Origin: Victivallis sp. Marseille-Q1083
GTDB taxonomy: Bacteria > Verrucomicrobiota > Lentisphaeria > Victivallales > Victivallaceae
Reading direction: 5' to 3'
Length of the DNA: 64,000 nucleotides
Assembly: GCF_903645315.1 (NCBI RefSeq)
Contig: NZ_CAHJXL010000001.1
Location: 3,814,350-3,878,349, forward strand
The notes beneath the pieces were generated by a model that had not been told where the DNA came from, ran no database searches, and saw only the letters and a list, made by a program, of their open reading frames with translations. Both the position numbers and the translations under genes were made by a program. Below, in pieces: positions 15,703 to 24,013 of the stretch; within the stretch, counting starts at the first letter, position 1; every line of letters starts with the position of its first letter.

Positions 15703-16251
15703 ATGGAACGACTGAAGACGGAAAGATTATTTTTGCGAGGATTCCGGAAGAATGATTTGGCGGATCTTTATGCTTATGCCAAAAATCCGCACGTCGGTCC
15801 GGCGGCCGGCTGGAAGCCGCATGCCGATATTACCGAATCGGCCAAGTGGCTGAAAGAATTTATCGACAAGCAGGAGGTGTGGGCGATTGTCGAAAAGATA
15901 TCCGGCAAAGTAATCGGTTCGATCGGACTCCATGCCGACCGGAAGCGGAACAATGAACGGGCGGGGATGCTTGGCTATGTGTTGGATGAACCGTATTGGG
16001 GCAGGGGGCTGGCGACCGAAGCCGCCCGAAAAGTGATTGAATATGCTTTTCGGGTACGGCATTACGAACTATTGTCGATCTACCACTATCCGTTTAATCG
16101 CCGTTCCGCCAGAGTGATCGAAAAATGCGGTTTTCATTACGAAGGAACCTTGCGGCAGGCCAGCCAATTGTACAGTGGTCTCATCCATGATGATGTTTGT
16201 TATTCGATGACCCGGACAGAATACGACGCCCGCTTTGTTCCCGGTGAGTGA
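15703..16251 (+). CDS. GNAT-family N-acetyltransferase (RimJ/RimL-like)
   Basis: The 182-residue protein has the full GNAT fold: start MERLKTERLFLRGFRKNDL (beta 1), VWAIVEKISGKVIGSIGLH (beta 2-4), LGYVLDEPYWGRGLATEAAR carrying the acetyl-CoA pyrophosphate-binding loop (residues about 98-106), and the C-terminal NRRSARVIEKCGFHYEGTLR motif found in the RimJ/RimL/SpeG-like subgroup. Such enzymes acetylate amino groups on protein N termini or small amines; the substrate cannot be read from sequence. The gene stands alone, convergent with the DJ-1-like gene at 16332-17003. Confidence 0.85.
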   Translation: MERLKTERLFLRGFRKNDLADLYAYAKNPHVGPAAGWKPHADITESAKWLKEFIDKQEVWAIVEKISGKVIGSIGLHADRKRNNERAGMLGYVLDEPYWGRGLATEAARKVIEYAFRVRHYELLSIYHYPFNRRSARVIEKCGFHYEGTLRQASQLYSGLIHDDVCYSMTRTEYDARFVPGE

Positions 16252-16331
16252 CAGCGGGAATGCAAGGCGGAAAATGGTTTTGCTCCGACGAAGCGGAGCG
16301 ATCAGCGTTGCGGGGAACCGTTTGCCGGGTA

Positions 16332-17003
16332 TCAGGAGACAACTTTGTCCAAGTACTGGATGACGGCCAGTGCAACGCCTTTGCTGGAGTGCGGGTTCTG
16401 GCCGGTGATCAGCGCGTCGTCGGTAACGACATGGGAACGGCCGGGCAGTTCGCTGCTGTAGACGATTCCCGCCGCCCGCAACCGGTCTTCCAGTGAAAAG
16501 GGGACGAGCTTATCCAGTTTGACCAATTGTTCTTCGTAATTGGAGAAACAGGTGGCCTTGCAGCCGGCAAATAATTTGGTATTTTCACCGAAAGCAGCCG
16601 GACCGTGGCAGACGGCGGCAACCAATTTCTTTTCGGTGATGAATTCCCGCAGCAGGCGAGCGTTTTCGGCATCCTCTGCTAAGTCCCACAGCGGACCGTG
16701 ACCACCGGGATAAAAAACGGCGTCGAATTCTTCCGCTTTTAAGTCCGCCAATGGTAGCGTATTGTGCAGCATGCGCTGATTTTCGCCGGCGCAACGCCGG
16801 TTGTATTCATTTTTATCGCTGTTTTTCAGACTGGACGGATCAAGGGGAATCGCGCCGCCGCGCGGGGAGGCTACCGTGATAGCGTAACCATGATCGAACC
16901 ACAGATAGTAGGGAATCGTGAATTCCTCCAGCCACATGCCGGTCTTATGGCCGGAATTGCCCATCCGGTCGTTATTGGTGGCGACGATGAGAATTTTTTT
17001 CAT
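16332..17003 (-). CDS. DJ-1/PfpI-family protein (Hsp31-like)
   Basis: The 223-residue protein starts at 17003 behind AGAGGAG. It has the DJ-1/PfpI layout: first strand KKILIVATNND, Glu26 in MWLEEF, FDAVFYPGGHGPLWDL, and the nucleophile elbow AAVCHGPAAF with Cys132 and His133. YEEQLVKLDKLVPFSLEDRL and VVTDDALITGQNP near the C terminus match the type 1 glutamine amidotransferase-like Hsp31 subgroup, members of which act as chaperones, glyoxalases or deglycases. The exact activity is not decidable here. A longer upstream reading to 17051 has no ribosome site. Confidence 0.85.
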   Translation of the reverse strand: MKKILIVATNNDRMGNSGHKTGMWLEEFTIPYYLWFDHGYAITVASPRGGAIPLDPSSLKNSDKNEYNRRCAGENQRMLHNTLPLADLKAEEFDAVFYPGGHGPLWDLAEDAENARLLREFITEKKLVAAVCHGPAAFGENTKLFAGCKATCFSNYEEQLVKLDKLVPFSLEDRLRAAGIVYSSELPGRSHVVTDDALITGQNPHSSKGVALAVIQYLDKVVS

Positions 17004-17732
17004 TTTTACAACTCCTCTGCTTTGATGAATCATTCTTGTGGATAAACGCAACTTGATCTCTTCTTGGTTATTACCTTAGTTCAAAACCGCGTGTTTGTCA
17101 AATGCGCAGCAGTGAATCTGCTTTAAATCGATATGCCGAGCAAGGAGCCGAGGCGGTGCTCATCCCCTGCGCCGCTGCTGATTCCGGCGAAAATCGTTCC
17201 GAACCATGCCAGGCAGAAAATGGAAATAATGAAAGTTTCCGGTCTCCGGGTTGCGGTTCGGCAATAACAGGACAGCAACCCGGAGGCTTGCTGCGGTTGG
17301 GTGGGTGAAGGATTGTGTGTTGCCGCGTTGGAACAAAATCAACTTCAGCCTGAGCCAGCTTTTCGCATTGATCTTGATTGAGTTTCATCCCGATGGTATA
17401 GTATTATATCATAATATTTGACCATGCTTGATTGTGCAACATCGGCATAGATCTTATACGAGGAAAAGGAGATGCGAGTATTGGTAATATTCTTGGCTTT
17501 TAAAAAAACTACTCGAATTTGCCAGAAAAGAACAGAATCTCACATCCGACGAATCACTGGAAGTCTATTTCTAGGATGAAGGAATCTTCGGACGCATGTC
17601 CAATCCGGTTCCCTGCTGGCGCCGCAAAAAATCCGCCCTCAATTACCTTCACAACGGATTCGTCAATACAGCTATGTTTATGCCGTCCTCTGCCCGAATA
17701 CAGGAGACCTGTGTTCGCTGATCATGCCATAT
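17004..17732. other. Mostly gene-free stretch with a broken transposase
   Basis: No intact gene is seen. Besides the transposase remnant at 17502-17748 there is a minus-strand 96-codon frame at 17098-17388 (start MKLNQDQCEKLAQAEVDF) that is low complexity later on and has no clear ribosome site, so I do not call it. Confidence 0.5.
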
Positions 17733-17748
17733 TCAAATACCGAAATGC
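17502..17748 (+). pseudogene. Fragment of an IS630-type transposase
   Basis: One frame reads LLEFARKEQNLTSDESLEVY, then F-TAG-DEGIFGRMSNPVPCW, and a shifted frame at about 17660 reads RQYSYVYAVLCPNTGDLCSL followed by IMPYSNTEM. This is the central catalytic part of an IS630/winged-helix transposase (F-Q-D-E-x-x-F-G... and Y-x-Y-V-Y-x-x-x-C-P-x-T-G), with a TAG in place of Gln and at least one frameshift. No ends of an element are seen. It is an old remnant and unrelated to the intact IS630 at 59682. Confidence 0.6.
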
Positions 17749-17819
17749 ACCCACCAGCCCAGCAACGACACCAGCGCCAATGCTCCGCACAACCAGTAGA
17801 GACGTTTCCCCGGCTTCAT
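17733..17819 (-). CDS. Possible 28-residue membrane peptide
   Basis: Downstream of the lamin-tail operon a minus-strand frame encodes MKPGKRLYWLCGALALVSLL followed by GWWVHFGI, one basic turn and one membrane helix. The frame extends upstream in the same phase (KLNKIGVSEQQIHRDPDA) without a start, so this may be the C-terminal end of a lost gene, and its last codons overlap the transposase remnant. Low confidence. Confidence 0.25.
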   Translation of the reverse strand: MKPGKRLYWLCGALALVSLLGWWVHFGI

Positions 17820-17892
17820 CGCGTCCGGATCCCGATGAATTTGTTGTTCTGATACACCAATTTTGTTGAGTTTTTCTTGACGCTATTAGCTA

Positions 17893-18933
17893 TTATTTAC
17901 TGACATCACGAATGTACAAATCAAATACCTCCGACCACTTGCCGACTTCTTCCCCGCTCTCCGTACGAATCCGCCAATAATAATCACCGGGAGGTAATTC
18001 CAAGCGAAACTGACGTTCCTGTCCTCGATATTCGTGTAATAACTCATGAAAATCCGCACTAGAAGAAATTTGAACATAGTAATTGCCATCTTCTGTTATA
18101 TGACCATCCCAGTTGAACAAGGCAAAAAATTTGCTCTCTTTTTGCCAATTCAAAAAAATTCGAACTTCCTTCATTAACTCCCGTAACCGCGGAACAACCA
18201 ATGGATTCTCCCGCCCCAATGAAGTTTCCTCCGGCAGATAGACAAACCAAGATAAAAGCGGCTGGGAAAGTGAACGAAAATCATGATCATACTTCAATTT
18301 TCGATTTAGAATAATACCAATACTTCTACCGGGTACATTTCCATCAGAAAATATTGTTTGAACTAAATGTTTCTGACGAAGAAAATTCTGTTTTGCCTCT
18401 TTCAGCTTATTGCTTGCAACAGCTTCTCTTATCATTACATCATCTTCGAATATTCCATTCTCCAAAGCCTGATGTTTGCTTACTGAAATAACTTTATCCA
18501 TTAAATATGCACGATGCCCCCACTGAATATAATCTTCCAGATATTCACCCATACGGTCCCGACTGGAATACAACGCACATTCTTCCAGACAGTCATCTTG
18601 AAATGCTTCCGCAGCCCAGGGGGCGTCACACACCAGAACCTTACCTGTACTTTCCGGAGACAAAATATTTTGTTCGAGCTCTCCAAATACAACGACAGCT
18701 GTTTCTCCCGGCAACAATACGGTTTCCGGAGGAAATTCGTAACAATGCTCCTCACTATCCCACAACGTCCAGCCGCTGATATCGACCTCACTTTTGGCGG
18801 TATTCTGCAGCTCAACCATCATCGGACCGGCATCGAGAGTCGGCTTCAACGTAATCTCACTCAAACGCACACCTTCTCCCAATAAACAGCATGCGCAACA
18901 AAGGACAGTCAACAATCCAATCGTTATCTTCAT
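17893..18933 (-). CDS. Secreted lamin-tail-domain protein, copy 3
   Basis: The 346-residue protein has a signal peptide (MKITIGLLTVLCCACCLLGE), then a lamin-tail domain at about residues 22-110 (VRLSEITLKPTLDAGPMMVE, LQNTAKSEVDISGWTLWDSE, PGETAVVVFGE). A middle part contains the family phrase DDCLEECALYSSRDRMGEYL, EDYIQWGHR, and the C-terminal end has a fibronectin-III-like strand set finishing YYWRIRTESGEEVGKWSE. It is longer than its two paralogues by an insert of about 90 residues. Its ATG overlaps the stop of the gene before it. Role unknown; probably an exported surface or matrix protein. Confidence 0.7.
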   Translation of the reverse strand: MKITIGLLTVLCCACCLLGEGVRLSEITLKPTLDAGPMMVELQNTAKSEVDISGWTLWDSEEHCYEFPPETVLLPGETAVVVFGELEQNILSPESTGKVLVCDAPWAAEAFQDDCLEECALYSSRDRMGEYLEDYIQWGHRAYLMDKVISVSKHQALENGIFEDDVMIREAVASNKLKEAKQNFLRQKHLVQTIFSDGNVPGRSIGIILNRKLKYDHDFRSLSQPLLSWFVYLPEETSLGRENPLVVPRLRELMKEVRIFLNWQKESKFFALFNWDGHITEDGNYYVQISSSADFHELLHEYRGQERQFRLELPPGDYYWRIRTESGEEVGKWSEVFDLYIRDVSK

Positions 18934-19883
18934 TTTTCCACCTCATAGCCAACATAATCAGGATGATCCGTCAAATATACGGAAGTATTCCAGTAATCAG
19001 CTTTCGACCACTCGCTTACGCCGGACGCATTTTCATATCGCACCCGCCAGTAGAAGCAAACCGGAGCAGTTTTAAAAATATATTCGGGAATATTAACTTT
19101 TTCCTCTTTCATTATTTTTTTAAATAATGGATCCTCTGCCACTTGTAAACGGAAGAAACCATCATCTTTCAATTTAAATGCACCATATTTCCACCTCAGA
19201 GGAATCGTAATTCTCACATGATCTAATTCTGATGGTGAAACTAAAACACTTTGTCCTTTAAAAGAATTAACAGATAGAGGACGGGGAATTGGATTAGTCT
19301 CCCCGATACTCTGGTCATCTTCCGAAGTCATATACCAATTTGAATATTCCCCAGTTTTCCGGTTACGATAACGCGCCAGATTACCGCCGACAAAGTATCC
19401 ATGAAAGAGCATATTGAAACAATAAGGCTCTGGGGTATCGCTATTTTTGGCAATCCAACAGACCTTATCGATCAACTCCCCCAGCTGCCGGTCGGTACTC
19501 GAAGGCGAATATAACCGACAACTTTGTTCCGTCCAATTTCGAAACGCCTTCTCATAACCTTCCTGGGTACAATAAAGCCACAAGACCGTATCATTACCTT
19601 TTTCTTCTTCCGGAAAGCCGAAAACCACTACAGCCAGCCCGTTCCCGGCTATCACTGACGATGCCGGAAATTCGTAGATGAAGTCGTTTTGATCTACCAG
19701 AAGATAACCGGCCAGATCAACAGGGGCGGAAGAAGTATTTTCCAATTCAATCATCACCGGACGTTCTCCTCGCGGGAAGAAGACAACTTCACTCAGATGA
19801 ATATCACCCGCTGAGGCATAAAAAATCGCCGGCAACCAAATGGCGGTCAGCAATTTTACGAAGAACGGCTGTTTTATTACCAT
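18930..19883 (-). CDS. Secreted lamin-tail-domain protein, copy 2
   Basis: The 317-residue protein starts with a signal peptide (FFVKLLTAIWLPAIFYASAG) and a lamin-tail domain (IHLSEVVFFPRGERPVMIEL, VDLAGYLLVDQNDFIYEFPA, AGNGLAVVVFG). The middle has ELIDKVCWIAKN in place of the QWGHR phrase of the other two, and the C-terminal end has CFYWRVRYENASGVSEWSKA. It is clearly paralogous to both neighbours but the most diverged. It is the second gene in a minus-strand run of three. Confidence 0.7.
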   Translation of the reverse strand: MVIKQPFFVKLLTAIWLPAIFYASAGDIHLSEVVFFPRGERPVMIELENTSSAPVDLAGYLLVDQNDFIYEFPASSVIAGNGLAVVVFGFPEEEKGNDTVLWLYCTQEGYEKAFRNWTEQSCRLYSPSSTDRQLGELIDKVCWIAKNSDTPEPYCFNMLFHGYFVGGNLARYRNRKTGEYSNWYMTSEDDQSIGETNPIPRPLSVNSFKGQSVLVSPSELDHVRITIPLRWKYGAFKLKDDGFFRLQVAEDPLFKKIMKEEKVNIPEYIFKTAPVCFYWRVRYENASGVSEWSKADYWNTSVYLTDHPDYVGYEVEK

Positions 19884-19992
19884 ATTTCTCCCTTTCCCGG
19901 CATGAGCTGCCGCCCGGGAATTTCCCGAACGGCTAAGACAATGAATTATCGATTGTTTTTTATATATTATATTTCACAGAAGTCTGGTTTTT

Positions 19993-20700
19993 TTAGTATT
20001 TGAAAGGCTGAAAATTATTCCGGGACGGCTTTTGGCAAGGAGTCAGCAGATTGACCCTGAAGGGTTGCGGATCGCTCCAGCGGCCTTCTCGGCCGGGTGA
20101 AATTTCACGCACCCGGTAATAGTATTTCCCATTCGGCACCTCGGGATACCAAAGCCTCTTTTGAGTAATTTTTTCTACCTCCCAAGCAGAAAAATCCCGA
20201 GCTTTACTGAGCTGATATTGAAATTCGCCGGCCGGCTTCAATAAACCGAAGACAAAGATAGAGACTCGCCAGGCGCCTGCAGATTCGTCAAACTGACGCA
20301 GAACAATCAGATTCTTATTCAGAGTCCGTTTGCGCCCTTTCTGATAAATGCGATGTCCCCACTGGACATAATCCTCCAATATTGCCGAAGAACGCCCGGC
20401 GGCGGAATACAGGGCGCACTCCTCCAGAAAACGATCGGACAGCATCCCGGACGGCAGCTCCAGGGACAGCACTTCGCCGCCCGCCAGCATAACCCCGTCC
20501 GGAATGACCAGGGAGTGACCGCGGCCATCCCAAAGACTCCAGCCGGAAAGAGCCTGCTCCGTTTGGCTGAGGTTCTGAAATTCTACTTTTGCGGTTTCTC
20601 CTTTGACAAACGGAGCGATCGACAGTTCTCTGAAACGGGTTTCCGCACCAGACAACCAGCAAACGGCAAACATCAATAAAATACCATAAGTCCACTTCAT
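19993..20700 (-). CDS. Secreted lamin-tail-domain protein, copy 1
   Basis: The 235-residue first member of the trio has a signal peptide (MKWTYGILLMFAVCWLSGAE), a lamin-tail domain (FRELSIAPFVKGETAKVEFQ, LSGWSLWDGRGHSLVIPDGV, GEVLSLELP), the phrase ECALYSAAGRSSAILEDYVQ WGHR shared with copy 3, and a C-terminal fibronectin-like segment YYYRVREISPGREGRWSDPQ. Lamin-tail domains are immunoglobulin-like folds used in bacterial exported enzymes and surface proteins; here no catalytic domain is attached. Confidence 0.7.
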   Translation of the reverse strand: MKWTYGILLMFAVCWLSGAETRFRELSIAPFVKGETAKVEFQNLSQTEQALSGWSLWDGRGHSLVIPDGVMLAGGEVLSLELPSGMLSDRFLEECALYSAAGRSSAILEDYVQWGHRIYQKGRKRTLNKNLIVLRQFDESAGAWRVSIFVFGLLKPAGEFQYQLSKARDFSAWEVEKITQKRLWYPEVPNGKYYYRVREISPGREGRWSDPQPFRVNLLTPCQKPSRNNFQPFKY

Positions 20701-20967
20701 GACTTCACTCTTTCTCCGATAAGTCTTCTACTTCCTGCCGATCGGTTATACGGACACTCCCGGGGGCGATAGTCCAACTGCCATTTATAAATTTCTCTCG
20801 GTCTCGAATTTTCAAAACATCATTATAAGCCGGATATGATATTTCATTTATGTAAGAAGTGCGACTTTCATCATATAAAAACTCACCTCGCGGTATCCAT
20901 AATCATCCGTATCCGATTTTTGCATAAGCGACGGATTGCTTGCTTCGAGGTCGGCATTACAGCATTT

Positions 20968-21516
20968 TTAACCTTGCGTTTCCGGGAGTGGAAACGGATG
21001 GATATGCAGCAGCTTTCGTTTGGGAGACAATAGGAGGGCGAGAGCCAGCATGGTGGCCGGCAGATTGGCGAATAAGGCCAGATAACGAGTATAATTCAAT
21101 GCGAGAGGAACATTGCCGCCGCTCCATTGGACAAGGTAAACCCATGAGATGCAGAACAAAATGGCGAAAAATAACAAAAACAACAAATAACGCCAGAAAA
21201 AAGCCAACCAGATTTTGACTCGGATACCCAGAAGAGCCGAACAGGATGTCGGTTGCAGCAAACCGATTGTTCCGCATGGATAACCGAACAGGAAATGACA
21301 CCCTAAAAAAGAAGAGAGCATCATTGCGGTCATGCATAATAAAAACAGGACCGCCAGCAGCGGCAGGTACGGCAGTCCGGTACGCTGGAGCCAATTGACC
21401 AATAAGCCGTTGCCCAGCAATAAAAACGTCAGAGTGACACCGAATTTCCAGAAGAAGCTCCACCAGAGTTGGAGAAACAGCCGTATGCTCAGTTGTGTCT
21501 TGGGAATGGCGGTCAT
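20968..21516 (-). CDS. Small multi-pass membrane protein
   Basis: The 182-residue protein starts behind GAAGGAGATTCTC and has four likely membrane helices: FFWKFGVTLTFLLLGNGLLV, LLAVLFLLCMTAMMLSSFLG, YLLFLLFFAILFCISWVYLV and ALFANLPATMLALALLLSP. A cytoplasmic N terminus with Arg/Lys is likely. I do not recognise a family. It is divergent from the secretion operon that begins at 21943. Confidence 0.6.
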   Translation of the reverse strand: MTAIPKTQLSIRLFLQLWWSFFWKFGVTLTFLLLGNGLLVNWLQRTGLPYLPLLAVLFLLCMTAMMLSSFLGCHFLFGYPCGTIGLLQPTSCSALLGIRVKIWLAFFWRYLLFLLFFAILFCISWVYLVQWSGGNVPLALNYTRYLALFANLPATMLALALLLSPKRKLLHIHPFPLPETQG

Positions 21517-21942
21517 GAGAATCTCCTTCGATCAGTCTAATGTTTCCATGTCGAATGCCCCCTGTTTTTCTTAAAATAGCTGCCGTGAAAAAGAAGTCAA
21601 ATGAATGATCTGGTTTTTATAAGTATAATCGGATGAGTTCAATGGAAAAATAGAAGTCGTTGCCGGATTGACCCTAAAAAATATCGTGACGATCATCTTG
21701 GCTTGATAGATCAATTTTGAAAACTGTTTTCGTCGATTTTTGAGAGTGAAAATTACTGCCTTAAGAAATTTGTAAAGGCACAAAAGCGTGTTATCGTATC
21801 ATAGACAGAGCTGGGATATGGGTAAATTCGAACGGGGGTTGACCGGGTGGGAAAAGGATGGGGACTGCCGGGAAATGCGGGGCGGATGGACTTCGCAGCC
21901 GGGGAAACAATGGGGCAGGGAGTGCATCTTGGGAAATTCTAA
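21517..21942. other. Intergenic region upstream of the secretion operon
   Basis: No gene or clear hairpin is seen. As the gap between two divergent transcripts it must hold their promoters, but no hexamer pair stands out enough to call. Confidence 0.4.
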
Positions 21943-22929
21943 ATGAATTTTGAGATTATCGAAATCGATGCGGACGGACATCTGAATCGTCGCTTCGGCG
22001 TGGCCGGGCGCCGCATGCTGCAATTGGGGGCGGAGCCGGAACCATTCAAAGACGATGTTTTAGCCGATTGGATTTTCGTTACCGGCAAATTTCCGGAATG
22101 CGTGGTGTTTGAAGTGGTGCTGCCCGGGATATTGAAGGGAAGCAATTTGCGACAGGCCCTGCAGTTTGAATTGGAGGCTCGTTTGCCGGTCGCGCTGGAC
22201 CGGGTGGAGTGGGGATATCGGAGTTTCAAAGGTGATGGCCGGCATTTCCGGTTGTTTGCAGTCGGCAAACGGGTGTTGGAAAATGCATATGCGGCGTTGC
22301 GGGAGCAGAATTGGCGTTGTGATTGTTTGATTCCGACCCAGGTAATCGCTGCTGAAGCGCAAGAGCCCGTCGAAGCGTTGCTGCAATATCTCAAAGAGGA
22401 TTTTGACCGGCGTCAGTTGTCGTGGGCCGCCGAAGTGATTCCGCTGGATTTGAAGCCGGTCCGTTACCGCCGCAGCCAGAGGATTTACTGGCTGCTGTCG
22501 CTTTGTTTGCTCGGTTTGGCCTTCATTTTCCTGGGGGGCAAATATCAGGATTTTCGACAGAAGCGCCAGGTGCTGGATCAATTGGAACAAAATTTGAAAC
22601 GCGAACTGACCGCAGCCCAGCGCCAATTCGGAGAATTGTCGGCAGAGCATGAGTTGCTGCAGACATTGAAAGAGAGTAAAATCGGTCTGGCGGTTATGGC
22701 TCCGGTGCTGAATGACTGGAAAGACGTATTGCCGGAAACGATGTGGGTGTCGAGCGTCAGCCAGAGCGATGGGGCTTTTGATCTGGTCATTGTTTCCGCC
22801 CAGGATGATCCTGCTTTGTATAAGAAGCTGGAAGCGTTGCCGAATTGCGATCTGATCAATGTGCGCAAAAGCAGCGGCGGCGACCAGCAGATGTTTTATT
22901 ATGTGAAATTATGGAGCCGGCGGCCATGA
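21943..22929 (+). CDS. GspL/PilN-like inner-membrane assembly protein
   Basis: First gene of the secretion operon. The 328 residues have a cytoplasmic actin-like/PilM-type part of about 180 residues (VVFEVVLPGILKGSNLRQAL, QFELEARLPVALDRVEWGYR, HFRLFAVGKRVLENAYAALR), one membrane helix (IYWLLSLCLLGLAFIFLGG), a coiled-coil stretch, and a PilN-like periplasmic end (LNDWKDVLPETMWVSSVSQS). This is the layout of GspL, or of fused PilM-PilN, which anchors the ATPase to the inner-membrane platform. Its stop overlaps the next start (ATGA). Confidence 0.7.
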   Translation: MNFEIIEIDADGHLNRRFGVAGRRMLQLGAEPEPFKDDVLADWIFVTGKFPECVVFEVVLPGILKGSNLRQALQFELEARLPVALDRVEWGYRSFKGDGRHFRLFAVGKRVLENAYAALREQNWRCDCLIPTQVIAAEAQEPVEALLQYLKEDFDRRQLSWAAEVIPLDLKPVRYRRSQRIYWLLSLCLLGLAFIFLGGKYQDFRQKRQVLDQLEQNLKRELTAAQRQFGELSAEHELLQTLKESKIGLAVMAPVLNDWKDVLPETMWVSSVSQSDGAFDLVIVSAQDDPALYKKLEALPNCDLINVRKSSGGDQQMFYYVKLWSRRP

Positions 22930-23504
22930 AGGAAAAATACAAGATGCCGTTGCTGTTGATGCAAGCGGGAATCGGCGTGTTGTTTCTGAGCCTGGGCATC
23001 TGGGGTGTGACTGCCGTCGGCGCTCCATTGCCGTTCACTTCCGGAATCCTAGCTGCTCAGGAAACCCGCATCCGTAATCTTCAGGACCGCTTGTCCCGAA
23101 CGGTGGAAGCCTCCCAGCAATTGGCGGATGAGTTGGCGCCGATGCGGTCATACCGGGGGATGGCGCTGGCGGCGGATGGCGCGGTGGCGGCGGCTTCATT
23201 GCGTGAACGGGCGGAAAAGAGTTTTGGCCGGAATAACTTGCGGGTTCGCTCGATGGGGGATGTGCGTTGTCAGGTGCTGAATGACCAGGTGGCGCTGTAT
23301 GAATTGGATTTCACGGCCGAAGGCACAAGCATGGAGTTGATCGGGCTATTGGAGGATTTTTACCGCTCGGCTCCGCGTCTTTATTGGCGCAGCAGCACGA
23401 TCAAGCCGGCCGGACAGTTGGAGTCGGACCTTTTGACCGTCACTGCGACGGTCGCCATGTTGAACTGGATTCCCGGGGCATCGGAGGAAGGGAAGGAACC
23501 ATGA
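22926..23504 (+). CDS. GspM/PilO-like inner-membrane assembly protein
   Basis: The 192-residue protein starts at 22926 by overlap with the stop before it. It has one N-terminal membrane helix (LLLMQAGIGVLFLSLGIWGV), a coiled-coil segment (ETRIRNLQDRLSRTVEASQQ), and a small alpha-beta domain (LYELDFTAEGTSMELIGLLE, ATVAMLNWIP), the GspM/PilO layout. It should pair with the GspL-like product in the inner membrane. Confidence 0.65.
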   Translation: MKEKYKMPLLLMQAGIGVLFLSLGIWGVTAVGAPLPFTSGILAAQETRIRNLQDRLSRTVEASQQLADELAPMRSYRGMALAADGAVAAASLRERAEKSFGRNNLRVRSMGDVRCQVLNDQVALYELDFTAEGTSMELIGLLEDFYRSAPRLYWRSSTIKPAGQLESDLLTVTATVAMLNWIPGASEEGKEP

Positions 23505-23992
23505 ACCAACGCCGGTTGAAAGCTTTTTGGTTGCTGCTGGCGAGCGTCTCGCTGGTCTTGCTGACGGCGGCGGTATTGCTGTCCCGCCGCGCCTCGATCG
23601 AAACGAGCAGCGAATTGCCGGTCGGAACGGTGATTGCCGCCGGCGACGAGGAAATGGTGGCGGCGGTATCGCCGGAAATGTTTGCCGCCGGCAATATTTT
23701 TCATCCTTTGCGGGGCAAAGCGCCGCCGGCGGAAACGGCGGCGGCCGGTGCTCCGGCGGTGCTGCCGACCCAGGTGCTGAAATTGACCGGCATCTTCGGT
23801 TATGGTTCGCAGGCCGGAGCGATCATTACCGGTGTCTCCGGCGCACCGGATGCCAAACAGAAGCCGCCGACGGTATTTTACCTCGGCGATCAAGTCGGGG
23901 ATTATACGTTGTTGGAACTGACGGATCGTCAGGCCATTTTGGAACGGAACGGGGAACGCCTGATTTTGCCGTTGAAGGAAAAGCAGCCTTGA
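23501..23992 (+). CDS. GspC/PilP-like periplasmic linker protein
   Basis: The 163-residue protein has an N-terminal membrane helix (AFWLLLASVSLVLLTAAVLL), an Ala/Pro-rich linker and a small beta domain typical of the HR domain of GspC/PilP: LPTQVLKLTGIFGYGSQAGA, FYLGDQVGDYTLLELTDRQA, ILERNGERLILPL. In type II systems it links the inner-membrane platform to the secretin. The start overlaps the stop of the gene before it. Confidence 0.65.
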   Translation: MNQRRLKAFWLLLASVSLVLLTAAVLLSRRASIETSSELPVGTVIAAGDEEMVAAVSPEMFAAGNIFHPLRGKAPPAETAAAGAPAVLPTQVLKLTGIFGYGSQAGAIITGVSGAPDAKQKPPTVFYLGDQVGDYTLLELTDRQAILERNGERLILPLKEKQP

Positions 23993-24013
23993 TGAAAAGG
24001 AGCGCGGGGGGGA

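Noticed and set aside
17098-17388. A 96-codon minus-strand frame
   Set aside because: The start looks protein-like but the rest is low complexity and there is no ribosome site.
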